A DNA stretch of 64,000 nt from an uncultured Eubacteriales bacterium (GTDB lineage: Bacteria; Bacillota; Clostridia; Oscillospirales; CAG-382). Positions 42,921 through 49,712 of this stretch are shown piece after piece. The translations under genes were made by a program, and so were the position numbers. How positions within the stretch are numbered: the stretch's first letter is position 1; every line of letters begins with the position of its first letter. The notes under the pieces were generated by a model, which saw only the letters and a list, made by a program, of their open reading frames with translations, was not told where the DNA came from and did not search any database. Where the stretch lies: contig URVJ01000008.1 of the NCBI GenBank assembly GCA_900551295.1, positions 34,564-98,563 on the forward strand, written 5' to 3'.

Positions 42921-43436
42921 TTGAAACAGCTCATGAGTCTGTTTGAAACATATCCGCAGAAACTTACCGAATACACGCTTATGTGCGAAAGACTTAACAG
43001 ACAAAAGCTCTGCGCATACATCGAACGTGAAAAAAGGCTCTGCGAAAGCCTTGCATGGCTCGGAAAGACCGTAAACATAACCATGGACAGACCGATAGGC
43101 ACACGCCACCCCAAGCACCCCGAAATAATCTATCCAATAAATTACGGATACATTCCCGGAGTTATCGGCGGAGACGGCGAAGAACTTGACGTCTATCTTT
43201 ACGGTGCGGACACACCGCTTAACACCGCCGTATGCACGGTTGCCGGCATTATACACAGGCTCGACGACAACGAGGACAAGTTGTTTGCAATTATCGGCAA
43301 TACCGGGGAAAATATACCGACGGCAAAAGAGATGCGCGATATATGTCATTTTCAGGAGCAGTTCCATTCGTCGCAGATAATAAGATCTCGCGACAGGGCG
43401 GTATACGAAGGAGATAATTTTTCATGGCAAGATTAA
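42921..43436 (+). CDS. Divergent inorganic pyrophosphatase-like protein
   Basis: A 171-aa protein whose second half resembles family I pyrophosphatases: YPINYGYIPGVIGGDGEELDVYLYG aligns with NYGFIPKTYADDGDPLDVLVL of Ppa, keeping one Asp-rich loop but replacing DPLD by EELD. The first 50 residues are a helical extension not found in Ppa. It may hydrolyse PPi or another phosphoanhydride, or be inactive. I used TTG 42921, with GGGAGG about 8 nt before; ATG 42933 is the alternative. It overlaps the next gene by 13 bp, so the two are coupled. Confidence 0.8.
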   Translation: MKQLMSLFETYPQKLTEYTLMCERLNRQKLCAYIEREKRLCESLAWLGKTVNITMDRPIGTRHPKHPEIIYPINYGYIPGVIGGDGEELDVYLYGADTPLNTAVCTVAGIIHRLDDNEDKLFAIIGNTGENIPTAKEMRDICHFQEQFHSSQIIRSRDRAVYEGDNFSWQD

Positions 43437-43897
43437 GTCCCGGCGCGGAATTTACAAACATGGTAATGATACAGAACCCTCAAAACGGCGACGTTCTCGT
43501 ACAGCGGCGCAGAATATCGTGGAAAGGCATTGCTTTTCCCGGAGGACATACCGAGGTCGGCGAGAGCTTTTACGATTCGGCTGTGCGCGAAATAAAAGAA
43601 GAAACGGGACTTGACGTAAAAAATCTCAAATGCTGCGGAATAGTACACTGGTGCAACACAAAGACCGGCATACGCTACATTGTTTTTCTGTACAGGACAA
43701 GCGACTATTCCGGCACCCTCATACCCGAAACTCCCGAGGGAGAAGTTTTCTGGACGTCGCTCCAAAGCCTTGAAACGCTCGAACTTTCCCCGAACATGGA
43801 AAAATATCTCGATATATTCACACAAAGCACTTTTACCGAGTTTTTCGGTTCTCACGACGGTGAACACGACCGCAAATGCACATATACCGGGTGCTGA
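43424..43897 (+). CDS. Nudix hydrolase (MutT-like)
   Basis: A 157-aa Nudix protein with the complete box GGHTEVGESFYDSAVREIKEETGL (residues about 40-63), which binds metal and cleaves nucleoside diphosphate derivatives; KGIAFPGGH and VFWTSLQSLE are typical of 8-oxo-dGTPase-like members. The substrate is not predictable. The last 20 residues are a polar tail. AAGGAG precedes the ATG within the end of the pyrophosphatase-like gene, so both are translated together. A terminator follows. Confidence 0.9.
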   Translation: MARLSPGAEFTNMVMIQNPQNGDVLVQRRRISWKGIAFPGGHTEVGESFYDSAVREIKEETGLDVKNLKCCGIVHWCNTKTGIRYIVFLYRTSDYSGTLIPETPEGEVFWTSLQSLETLELSPNMEKYLDIFTQSTFTEFFGSHDGEHDRKCTYTGC

Positions 43898-43923
43898 AAA
43901 CTCATTTACAACAAAAAAACATG

Positions 43924-43963
43924 ACCGTTCGGACAGGGAAAACTTCAGCCGAACGGTATTTTT
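43924..43963 (+). terminator. Intrinsic terminator after the Nudix gene
   Basis: ACCGTTCGG / CCGAACGGT followed by ATTTTT. Confidence 0.82.
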
Positions 43964-43989
43964 ATGCCTTTTTCGCATTTTCGAGCATG

Positions 43990-44024
43990 AGAAAACCGTC
44001 CCGGATTTTACTCGCAGGACGGTT
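43990..44024 (-). terminator. Probable terminator of the 981-aa protein/small peptide transcript
   Basis: On the minus strand AACCGTCC / GGACGGTT followed by a short T-run (TTTTC), 74 bp after the small peptide stop codon. Confidence 0.6.
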
Positions 44025-44097
44025 CCCCAAAAATTAAGAAGAGTGTGATTATGAAAACTGCTTTAAGCAGGATTCGATATTTCGATTGCCGCGGCTG

Positions 44098-44223
44098 TCA
44101 GTCAAACAGCTCGGTAACGCTTATAAGAGTATCGTTGTCTTCCTCTGTACCGCTTGCAAGCAGTATATCGGAGGAAAGCACCTTTATCTCTCGTATTTCG
44201 GGAGAAATGTAGTTCTTTTTCAT
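44098..44223 (-). CDS. Short peptide (41 aa) coupled to the secreted 981-aa protein
   Basis: This small gene starts MKKNYISPEIREIKV, has a central DILLASG and an acidic, Ser/Thr-containing second half ending LISVTELFD. It begins 12 bp after the stop of the 981-aa secreted protein; its AAGGAG overlaps that stop codon, so translation is coupled. The peptide is a clear paralogue of the 38-aa product at 49581-49697 (shared M-K-x-x-Y-I-S-P-x-I start, D-[IV]-[IL]-x-x-S centre, E-x-[DN]-D-T-[IL] then a [VT]-x-[VE]-L-F end). It has no Cys, no signal peptide and no membrane helix. The function is unknown. Two independent paralogues with the same position and conserved pattern argue that it is real. 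Confidence 0.8.
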   Translation of the reverse strand: MKKNYISPEIREIKVLSSDILLASGTEEDNDTLISVTELFD

Positions 44224-44235
44224 GCTGTGTTCTCC

Positions 44236-47181
44236 TTATTTAAGAATTACGGCGTTAAGAGTGGATTCTTTTGCGGCACCGTAGAATACATCTCCGCTTT
44301 CGGTATACTTGATGTAAGGTCTTGCGACGATAACGTCATCTTCCATACCTTCGGGTATTCCCGTTACAACGCCGGTGAATACTATGTCGTCGGTGTTGGA
44401 GATAAATTTGTCTATCACTTTGCCGTCGGAGGTTTTGCCGAATGCGATTGCAGAAACAAAAGTCTTTCTTGTGCCGTTATCGAGTTTGAAAGTAAGCTCG
44501 TTATCGCCGAGAACGGTCTTTCTTGTAACTATCCAGCCGTATTCAACAGCCTGACCTCTCTGTTTTGCGGTAACGCTTGCTTTAAAGCGTATGCCGGAGT
44601 GAACTTTGCTGTAATCAATTTCGTCTGCGGTTTTGGGATCCAGATCCGTAACAATCGTAACTGCCGCGCTTGTTGTCTTGCCGTCAGCACTTACAAGCGA
44701 CGGAATTTCAAATTCTTTCGCGTCTGACGCGAGTGTAAGGATAACGATGTTTCCGCTTATCTTTAGCGATGTTACGTTGCCGTCGAAATACTTGGTATAG
44801 TAAGCCTCGAGAGCCTTTGCGGTATCTTTATAGATTCCGTCGGGATATGTTACGGTTGCGCTTACCTTGCTGATGATAGTTACAGTAGGTGCGGCTGCCT
44901 CTGCAAGAGGCTTGTGATATATTCCGGCATATTTTGTGGAAATATATCTGCTGTTGTGATATATGTCCGGCCAGCCGTTTTTGATGTTTGTTGCATTATT
45001 TACAAGATCTTCCGTAAGCGTAAACGGAACGGTTATTTCGGTGAACCTGCCCTGATAATATCTTGCGCCGAAATTGAACGAGTCAACAAGGCTCTTTGTG
45101 CCGTCGTTATAACGCAGACCGAGAGTTGCATATCCGAGATCGGTGCCGTCTTTATTATCGTTATTGCCATCGTTTCTCAGATTTTCGATATATGTGTAGC
45201 TTCTGTCGCTGTACTTGTCGAAAGTCTTGAAATATGCGTTGGCTTTATTTTCAGCCTTAACATAGGTTCCGTCATCATCGGTTATAGCGGAAGAAGAGTT
45301 TACAGCGTCAAAGAACCAGTCCTTTATACCGTAAAGCGCGCTGTAATAATCCGCAACATCTCTTTCAATATTCACATCAGCGGCGGTATATGCCTTGGTA
45401 GCGGCTTTATTTGCAAGTTTGGGAAGATTTATCGCAGTGCAGGTGTCTGCTACGGTAATTTCTATTGTGCCTTCGCCGTTATTTTCCGTATAAACAGCCT
45501 TTGCAGCACCGTTTCCGAAGAAAAGCGCGGGATATGCGCACAGTGCGTTTACGGTTGCCGCGTCAATCCCCTCTGCTGCGGTTACGGTTACTGTCGAGCC
45601 TTTTACATCATATGTATAATCTATGGCGTCGGCAGGCATAAAGTATATTCTGAAATTATCGAAAAATGTGTTTGTGAGGTAAGGAGTCTTAGTGAGATCG
45701 GCTCTTGAAACGGGAGTAAACGCTATGCCGCTTGCATTTGTGTACTCTCCGTCCGAACCTCCGGGTACCTGGAACACGTTTTCTCTCTTATACCACTTCG
45801 CCTTTGTCGCAAGTGTTGCAAGATTTGAAGATGTTGTGCCGGCAGCCTTTGAGCCGTTGTAAAGAGTATAACCCGTAACATTTACTATTGACGTTGAGGT
45901 AAGCGGCTGAAATTCGTCAACCGAGTAATAATATGTGCCGTTGGCAGTGCGCGGAGAGTTGAAATAAATATAGCTGTGAGGATAGTTGCCTGATTGATTG
46001 AATCCGATTCTCAGATATTTGTTTCCGAGCTTGTCGGTATTGATCGCACGGTTGCTGTTGGAAGCCGTATTAAAGCTTATGGTGACAAAGTCATTGTACT
46101 TTCCGCCGGGAGTTGAGTCAAGATTGTCAAAATCAAGATTGAGGAGCTGTGCGCCTCTTCTGAGAGTGATAAGGTCTGCAATCTCGACGCTCTTTACGGC
46201 ATAAGAAGCCGTTGCGTCTGCATTTACAAGCGACGGAAGCGAAAGAGTTACAAGCTTTTCCTTTGCAGCCTCGGTAAGCTTAACGGTAAGAACGATTTCC
46301 GTGTCGCTTACGGCAGCGTTTGTAATGAATTCGCCGACAGTGCCGAAATACTTTTCGGGAGCCGCCTCTATTGCAGCCTTTGCGCTCGGTTCAACGCCCT
46401 CGGGAACGCTTATCGTAATCTTAGGAAGATTTACGTCAACGGTATATGAAAGAGTGGGAGCCGAGGGTTTCGCATAAAGTCCGAGATTGTCAACAAGAAC
46501 CTCTGTTTTATCTGCGGGCGCCGAGGTAAGACGCGGAGAGAACATTACCTTTGTAACGGTCGTATCCTTGCCTCCGCTCCACGGAACATTTACGCTCGTA
46601 TCGCGTGTGTACCAGCTGTCAACAGATTTCCAGAAAGACGTATAGTTGTATGTCTGGTTTGCACGTCCGGTCGGGCCGTAGAAAATGTGTCCCATATATG
46701 TATAGTCGGACGCATTGTCGTTTGACACGAACTGATCTGAATAAAGCGTAAAGGACTTTCCTTCGGCAGGGGTTGTGAGAACCGCTGCAAGGCCTGTCTG
46801 ATCCTGAACGTATCCGGACGGAATCACAAGACGCACATAGTGGTTTCCTGTCGTTTCGTCGGTTTCTGCCAACGCGGAAATCTTATTGTTTCCGTTTAAA
46901 GCCCACGTTGCTTTACCGTCGGCAGTGGTCTTTCCGATTATGCTTTCGCCGTCGGTATATCCGTTTTCAAAGTCCTCAAAAAATACCTTTACACCGTAAA
47001 AAGGAGCGTTATAATCTATTTCTTCTTCGGAAAGTACAGCCTTATCCCCGGACGAAACCTCAAAAGCCCCCGTTTCTGCTATTTCCTCGCCCGTTTCGGT
47101 AACTTCAGCTGTCGGCGCAGCATATCCGACAGTCGAAAATACGGTAAGGGCAGCGAGAATGAACGCCAAAATCTTTTTCAT
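44236..47181 (-). CDS. Secreted modular protein with repeated jelly-roll-like and Ig-like modules and shared C-terminal domain
   Basis: A 981-aa exported protein (signal peptide MKKILAFILAALTVFSTVGYA). It has three repeated units, each an about 170-residue carbohydrate-binding-like beta domain (first: APFYGVKVFFEDFENGY... to VLVDNLGLYAKP) followed by a short beta domain with the pattern A..A......YFG..... and PSLVNAD. The C-terminal domain (about 851-981; SGIRFKASV, YGWIVTRK, VVTGIPEG, VARPYI) is shared with the 758-aa protein and the giant galactosidase. No catalytic domain is recognised. A glycan-binding surface or matrix role is likely but inferred. It is followed at once by the 41-aa peptide gene. 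A GGAGAG site precedes the ATG; upstream lies an imperfect inverted repeat (GTCAC...GTGAT, about 47227-47245). Confidence 0.85.
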   Translation of the reverse strand: MKKILAFILAALTVFSTVGYAAPTAEVTETGEEIAETGAFEVSSGDKAVLSEEEIDYNAPFYGVKVFFEDFENGYTDGESIIGKTTADGKATWALNGNNKISALAETDETTGNHYVRLVIPSGYVQDQTGLAAVLTTPAEGKSFTLYSDQFVSNDNASDYTYMGHIFYGPTGRANQTYNYTSFWKSVDSWYTRDTSVNVPWSGGKDTTVTKVMFSPRLTSAPADKTEVLVDNLGLYAKPSAPTLSYTVDVNLPKITISVPEGVEPSAKAAIEAAPEKYFGTVGEFITNAAVSDTEIVLTVKLTEAAKEKLVTLSLPSLVNADATASYAVKSVEIADLITLRRGAQLLNLDFDNLDSTPGGKYNDFVTISFNTASNSNRAINTDKLGNKYLRIGFNQSGNYPHSYIYFNSPRTANGTYYYSVDEFQPLTSTSIVNVTGYTLYNGSKAAGTTSSNLATLATKAKWYKRENVFQVPGGSDGEYTNASGIAFTPVSRADLTKTPYLTNTFFDNFRIYFMPADAIDYTYDVKGSTVTVTAAEGIDAATVNALCAYPALFFGNGAAKAVYTENNGEGTIEITVADTCTAINLPKLANKAATKAYTAADVNIERDVADYYSALYGIKDWFFDAVNSSSAITDDDGTYVKAENKANAYFKTFDKYSDRSYTYIENLRNDGNNDNKDGTDLGYATLGLRYNDGTKSLVDSFNFGARYYQGRFTEITVPFTLTEDLVNNATNIKNGWPDIYHNSRYISTKYAGIYHKPLAEAAAPTVTIISKVSATVTYPDGIYKDTAKALEAYYTKYFDGNVTSLKISGNIVILTLASDAKEFEIPSLVSADGKTTSAAVTIVTDLDPKTADEIDYSKVHSGIRFKASVTAKQRGQAVEYGWIVTRKTVLGDNELTFKLDNGTRKTFVSAIAFGKTSDGKVIDKFISNTDDIVFTGVVTGIPEGMEDDVIVARPYIKYTESGDVFYGAAKESTLNAVILK

Positions 47182-47371
47182 GTTTTCGTGCTCTCCTTTT
47201 GTATAATATTTTTATTGATGTAACGGTCACATGAACGTGATAACGACACATTCCACCTTAATTATACTGTCTAAGAGCGAAAAATCAAGATATTCGGAAA
47301 AACTTCATCTTCGGTTTACTGCATATTTACACTAATTAAATATAATTTGTATTTATTTGTGATTTAGTTTT

Positions 47372-48451
47372 TCAAATAGTTATATAATTCAAAACGATTT
47401 TATGCATATCCGACAATTTTTGTTCTATATCGGCAGCCAATTTTAGTTGAGTTCGCGCACGGTCGAGGTTATGATGCGGTCTGTGAACCTTAAAATAAGT
47501 GTCTCCGTTAAGATGATCCGCAAGAAAACGAATTCCGCACTCGTAAGTCATAATAAGCGCGCTTTCGGGCAGAAGATCAATTTCCGCACGCGTTAAGCAC
47601 TCCGCAGTCTCGGAAAGAAATCCTTTTGTAAAAGCTTCAAATTTATCGAGGTCAAACCATACTTTTGAGAGATCCGTTTCGTCCTCCGGCGCATTTGACG
47701 CGCCGAAACGCAGAGCGTCTCCGAAATCGTACAGCGCAGAACCGGGCATTACCGTGTCAAGGTCGATTACGCACAGCCCTTTGTCGGTCGTCTTGTCGAA
47801 AAGCACGTTGTTGAGCTTTGTGTCGTTGTGGGTCACGCGAAGAGGTATTTCGCCGGAGGCGATTTTGTCCGTGATGACGGGCGCGTACTTTGAAAGTCTT
47901 TTTGCTTCTTCAAGCTCGGCACCAACCTCGGACAGCCTGCCTGCGGCGTTGTTCTTTACCGCGTCGTTAAGCTGATTTACACGTTCGGTCGTGTTGTGGA
48001 AGTCCTTTATTGTTTCAAAAAGCGTATCTGCCGGATAACCGTCGAGCATTCTCTGGAATTTTCCGAAAGCCTTTGCCGCGCTGTAAAAGATCTCCGGCGT
48101 TTCGGCAGTTTCGTGCGTTACGGTGTCGGGAACATAAGTGTACATACGGAAACAGGCTCCGTCGGGCGTGCGGTAAAAGCTTTTCCCGTCCTCGGTCTTG
48201 ATAACGGTCATGGTCTCACGCTTCGGATCTCCGCCGAGAGCCTTTATCTTGCGCGAAAGGAAAGACGTTACGCCGACAATGTTCTTCATAACCTCGTCGG
48301 GATTTTTGAAGATAGACGTGTTTATGCGCTGAAGAATAAACGCGGGATCCGTGCGGCATATGTAGGTGTCGTTGATGTGTCCGTTTCCGTAGGACTCAAT
48401 GTCGGTATCTACTCTGAAATGCGAACATATTTCTCTGAGTGTGTATTCCAT
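47372..48451 (-). CDS. nahK: N-acetylhexosamine 1-kinase-like phosphotransferase
   Basis: A 359-aa APH-fold kinase strongly resembling Bifidobacterium NahK/LnpB, which phosphorylates GlcNAc or GalNAc at C1 in the lacto-N-biose/galacto-N-biose pathway. Matching stretches are YGNGHINDTYICRTD, FILQRINTSIF, IPLRVTHNDTKLNN (catalytic Asp), CVIDLDTVMPGSALYDFGDALRFGAS and LIMTYECGIRFLADHLNGD. It lies 26 bp after an AraC regulator gene and is probably co-transcribed with it. With the beta-galactosidase in this window it suggests use of Gal-HexNAc glycans. No phosphorylase (LnpA) gene is present here. Confidence 0.85.
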   Translation of the reverse strand: MEYTLREICSHFRVDTDIESYGNGHINDTYICRTDPAFILQRINTSIFKNPDEVMKNIVGVTSFLSRKIKALGGDPKRETMTVIKTEDGKSFYRTPDGACFRMYTYVPDTVTHETAETPEIFYSAAKAFGKFQRMLDGYPADTLFETIKDFHNTTERVNQLNDAVKNNAAGRLSEVGAELEEAKRLSKYAPVITDKIASGEIPLRVTHNDTKLNNVLFDKTTDKGLCVIDLDTVMPGSALYDFGDALRFGASNAPEDETDLSKVWFDLDKFEAFTKGFLSETAECLTRAEIDLLPESALIMTYECGIRFLADHLNGDTYFKVHRPHHNLDRARTQLKLAADIEQKLSDMHKIVLNYITI

Positions 48452-48477
48452 AATTCTCTTCCTCTTTACATAATATA

Positions 48478-49311
48478 TTATAATTGGTTTTTACAGAATT
48501 TTGACGGCGGCATGCCGAACTGTTTGCTGAAAACTCTGCTGAAATAGAACTGATTTGAAAATCCGAGCGCGTCGCTTGTATCTTTAACCGATTTTCCGTC
48601 CGACAAAAGCTCCGCAGCCTTGTTCATCTTCATGCGTGTAAAATATTCTATAAGCCCTATTCCCGTGCAGCACTTAAAAAGCTTTTTGAGTTTCGACGGA
48701 CTGATACAGCATTCTTTTGCAACGCCGTCAAGCGTGACAGTGCCGCAAAGATTGTTTTCGAGAACGGATATGATCGACGCAAACAGCCTTGAATCGGCGT
48801 CGTTGCGCGACGGAAGGCTCGCCTGTCTGCCGAGTCCCAGCAAAAACAGCTCAAGCCTGTTAAAATATTCCTGCGCGGTGTTTTTGTTTTTCACACCGCA
48901 TATAATTCCGCCTTCATTCAGTTCAAACGCATTCCCGCCCGTGCGGATAAGTCCTTCAAGCACCGACATATTCTCGCGGTTTAAGCTCAGAGTTTTTTTC
49001 TCAAACTTCTTCATGCCCTCACCGTATGCCGCAAAGGACAGAATGTAGATATGCAGCTTTTGTCCGCCGAGAGAACGTATCTTGTGGAATTCCATAGGCT
49101 TATGAAATACCGTGTCCCCTGCCGAGAGAGTATACAGCCTGTCGTCGGCGGTTATTCCGGCATTACCGTCCGCGACGCAGACCATCTCCCAGAAGTCGTG
49201 GCTCTCGCCGTCAAAGCTGAAATTCTCGCCGCGCCATGCGTCAATAATGCTGACGGCGCCTTTTACGTCTATTTGCTTTTGAACTTCAAACAATGTGTAG
49301 TTATTTTCCAT
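48478..49311 (-). CDS. AraC-family transcriptional regulator upstream of the NahK-like gene
   Basis: A 277-aa regulator: an N-terminal cupin sensor (about 15-110; FWEMVCVADG, LSAGDTVFHKPMEFH) and two C-terminal HTH motifs (about 180-275; VTLDGVAKECCISPSKLKKLFK, VKDTSDALGFSNQFYFSRVFSKQFGMPPSKF). It leads the nahK transcript and has a strong promoter containing a 14-bp palindrome, a likely operator. It probably senses a sugar made available by glycan breakdown. Confidence 0.93.
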   Translation of the reverse strand: MENNYTLFEVQKQIDVKGAVSIIDAWRGENFSFDGESHDFWEMVCVADGNAGITADDRLYTLSAGDTVFHKPMEFHKIRSLGGQKLHIYILSFAAYGEGMKKFEKKTLSLNRENMSVLEGLIRTGGNAFELNEGGIICGVKNKNTAQEYFNRLELFLLGLGRQASLPSRNDADSRLFASIISVLENNLCGTVTLDGVAKECCISPSKLKKLFKCCTGIGLIEYFTRMKMNKAAELLSDGKSVKDTSDALGFSNQFYFSRVFSKQFGMPPSKFCKNQL

Positions 49312-49376
49312 CTTGTACCTTATTATATATTTTTTCGGTTTAATTGTATATAAAATATTTTATCGGATACGGCGTG

Positions 49377-49405
49377 ATTATATCACAAACAAAACGTTTT
49401 GTAAA
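49377..49405 (-). promoter_or_regulatory. Promoter of araC-nahK with a perfect 14-bp palindrome in the spacer
   Basis: TTTACA (complement of 49400-49405), 17-bp spacer, TATAAT (complement of 49377-49382). The palindrome ACAAAACGTTTTGT (49389-49402) fills the spacer and reaches the -35 box, a position suited to repression. Its shape recalls LacI-family operators, but no such regulator is in the window. Confidence 0.75.
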
Positions 49406-49469
49406 GAGCGTACCCGAAAAAAATTAAAATTGATCCGAGATCTTTACCGCAGTGCAAATACGAAATGTC

Positions 49470-49498
49470 AAACAAAATGCCCCGGTTTTATCCGAGGC
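49470..49498 (-). terminator. Terminator of the 758-aa protein/38-aa peptide transcript
   Basis: GCCTCGG-ATAAAA-CCGGGGC followed by ATTTTGTTTG on the minus strand. Two further GC-rich hairpins (CGCGGC/GCCGCG near 49550 and TGCCGG/CCGGCG near 49515) lie between it and the peptide gene. Confidence 0.75.
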
Positions 49499-49580
49499 AC
49501 GTTTGCGCCGGGTCTATCCGGCAAGAGGAGAGTAAGAATATAAGCGTCCGCGGCTGTAAACGCCGCGTTTTTGCGTTGAT

Positions 49581-49697
49581 TTACGAGAACAGCACCGATG
49601 TATCTATGATGGTGTCGTTTTCGGTGCTTGACATGATAACGTCTGAAACGGCAAGCGCGGTTATGTCGATCGACGGTGAAATATACTTGTTTTTCAT
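49581..49697 (-). CDS. Short peptide (38 aa) coupled to the secreted 758-aa protein
   Basis: The gene starts MKNKYISPSIDITAL, has a central DVIMSST and ends DTSVLFS. It starts 15 bp after the stop of the 758-aa secreted protein, with GGAGG in the gap (CGGAGGAACAGTC-ATG). It is a paralogue of the 41-aa product at 44098-44223 by sequence and by position. It has no Cys, signal peptide or membrane span. Function unknown. Possible roles are a chaperone-like partner, a secreted or modified peptide, or a regulator of the large protein; none is shown. Confidence 0.8.
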   Translation of the reverse strand: MKNKYISPSIDITALAVSDVIMSSTENDTIIDTSVLFS

Positions 49698-49712
49698 GAC
49701 TGTTCCTCCGCT

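Noticed and set aside
47220..47250. LacI-type operator before the 981-aa protein gene
   Set aside because: The inverted repeat (GTCAC...GTGAT) is imperfect and not centred on a clear promoter; too weak to call.
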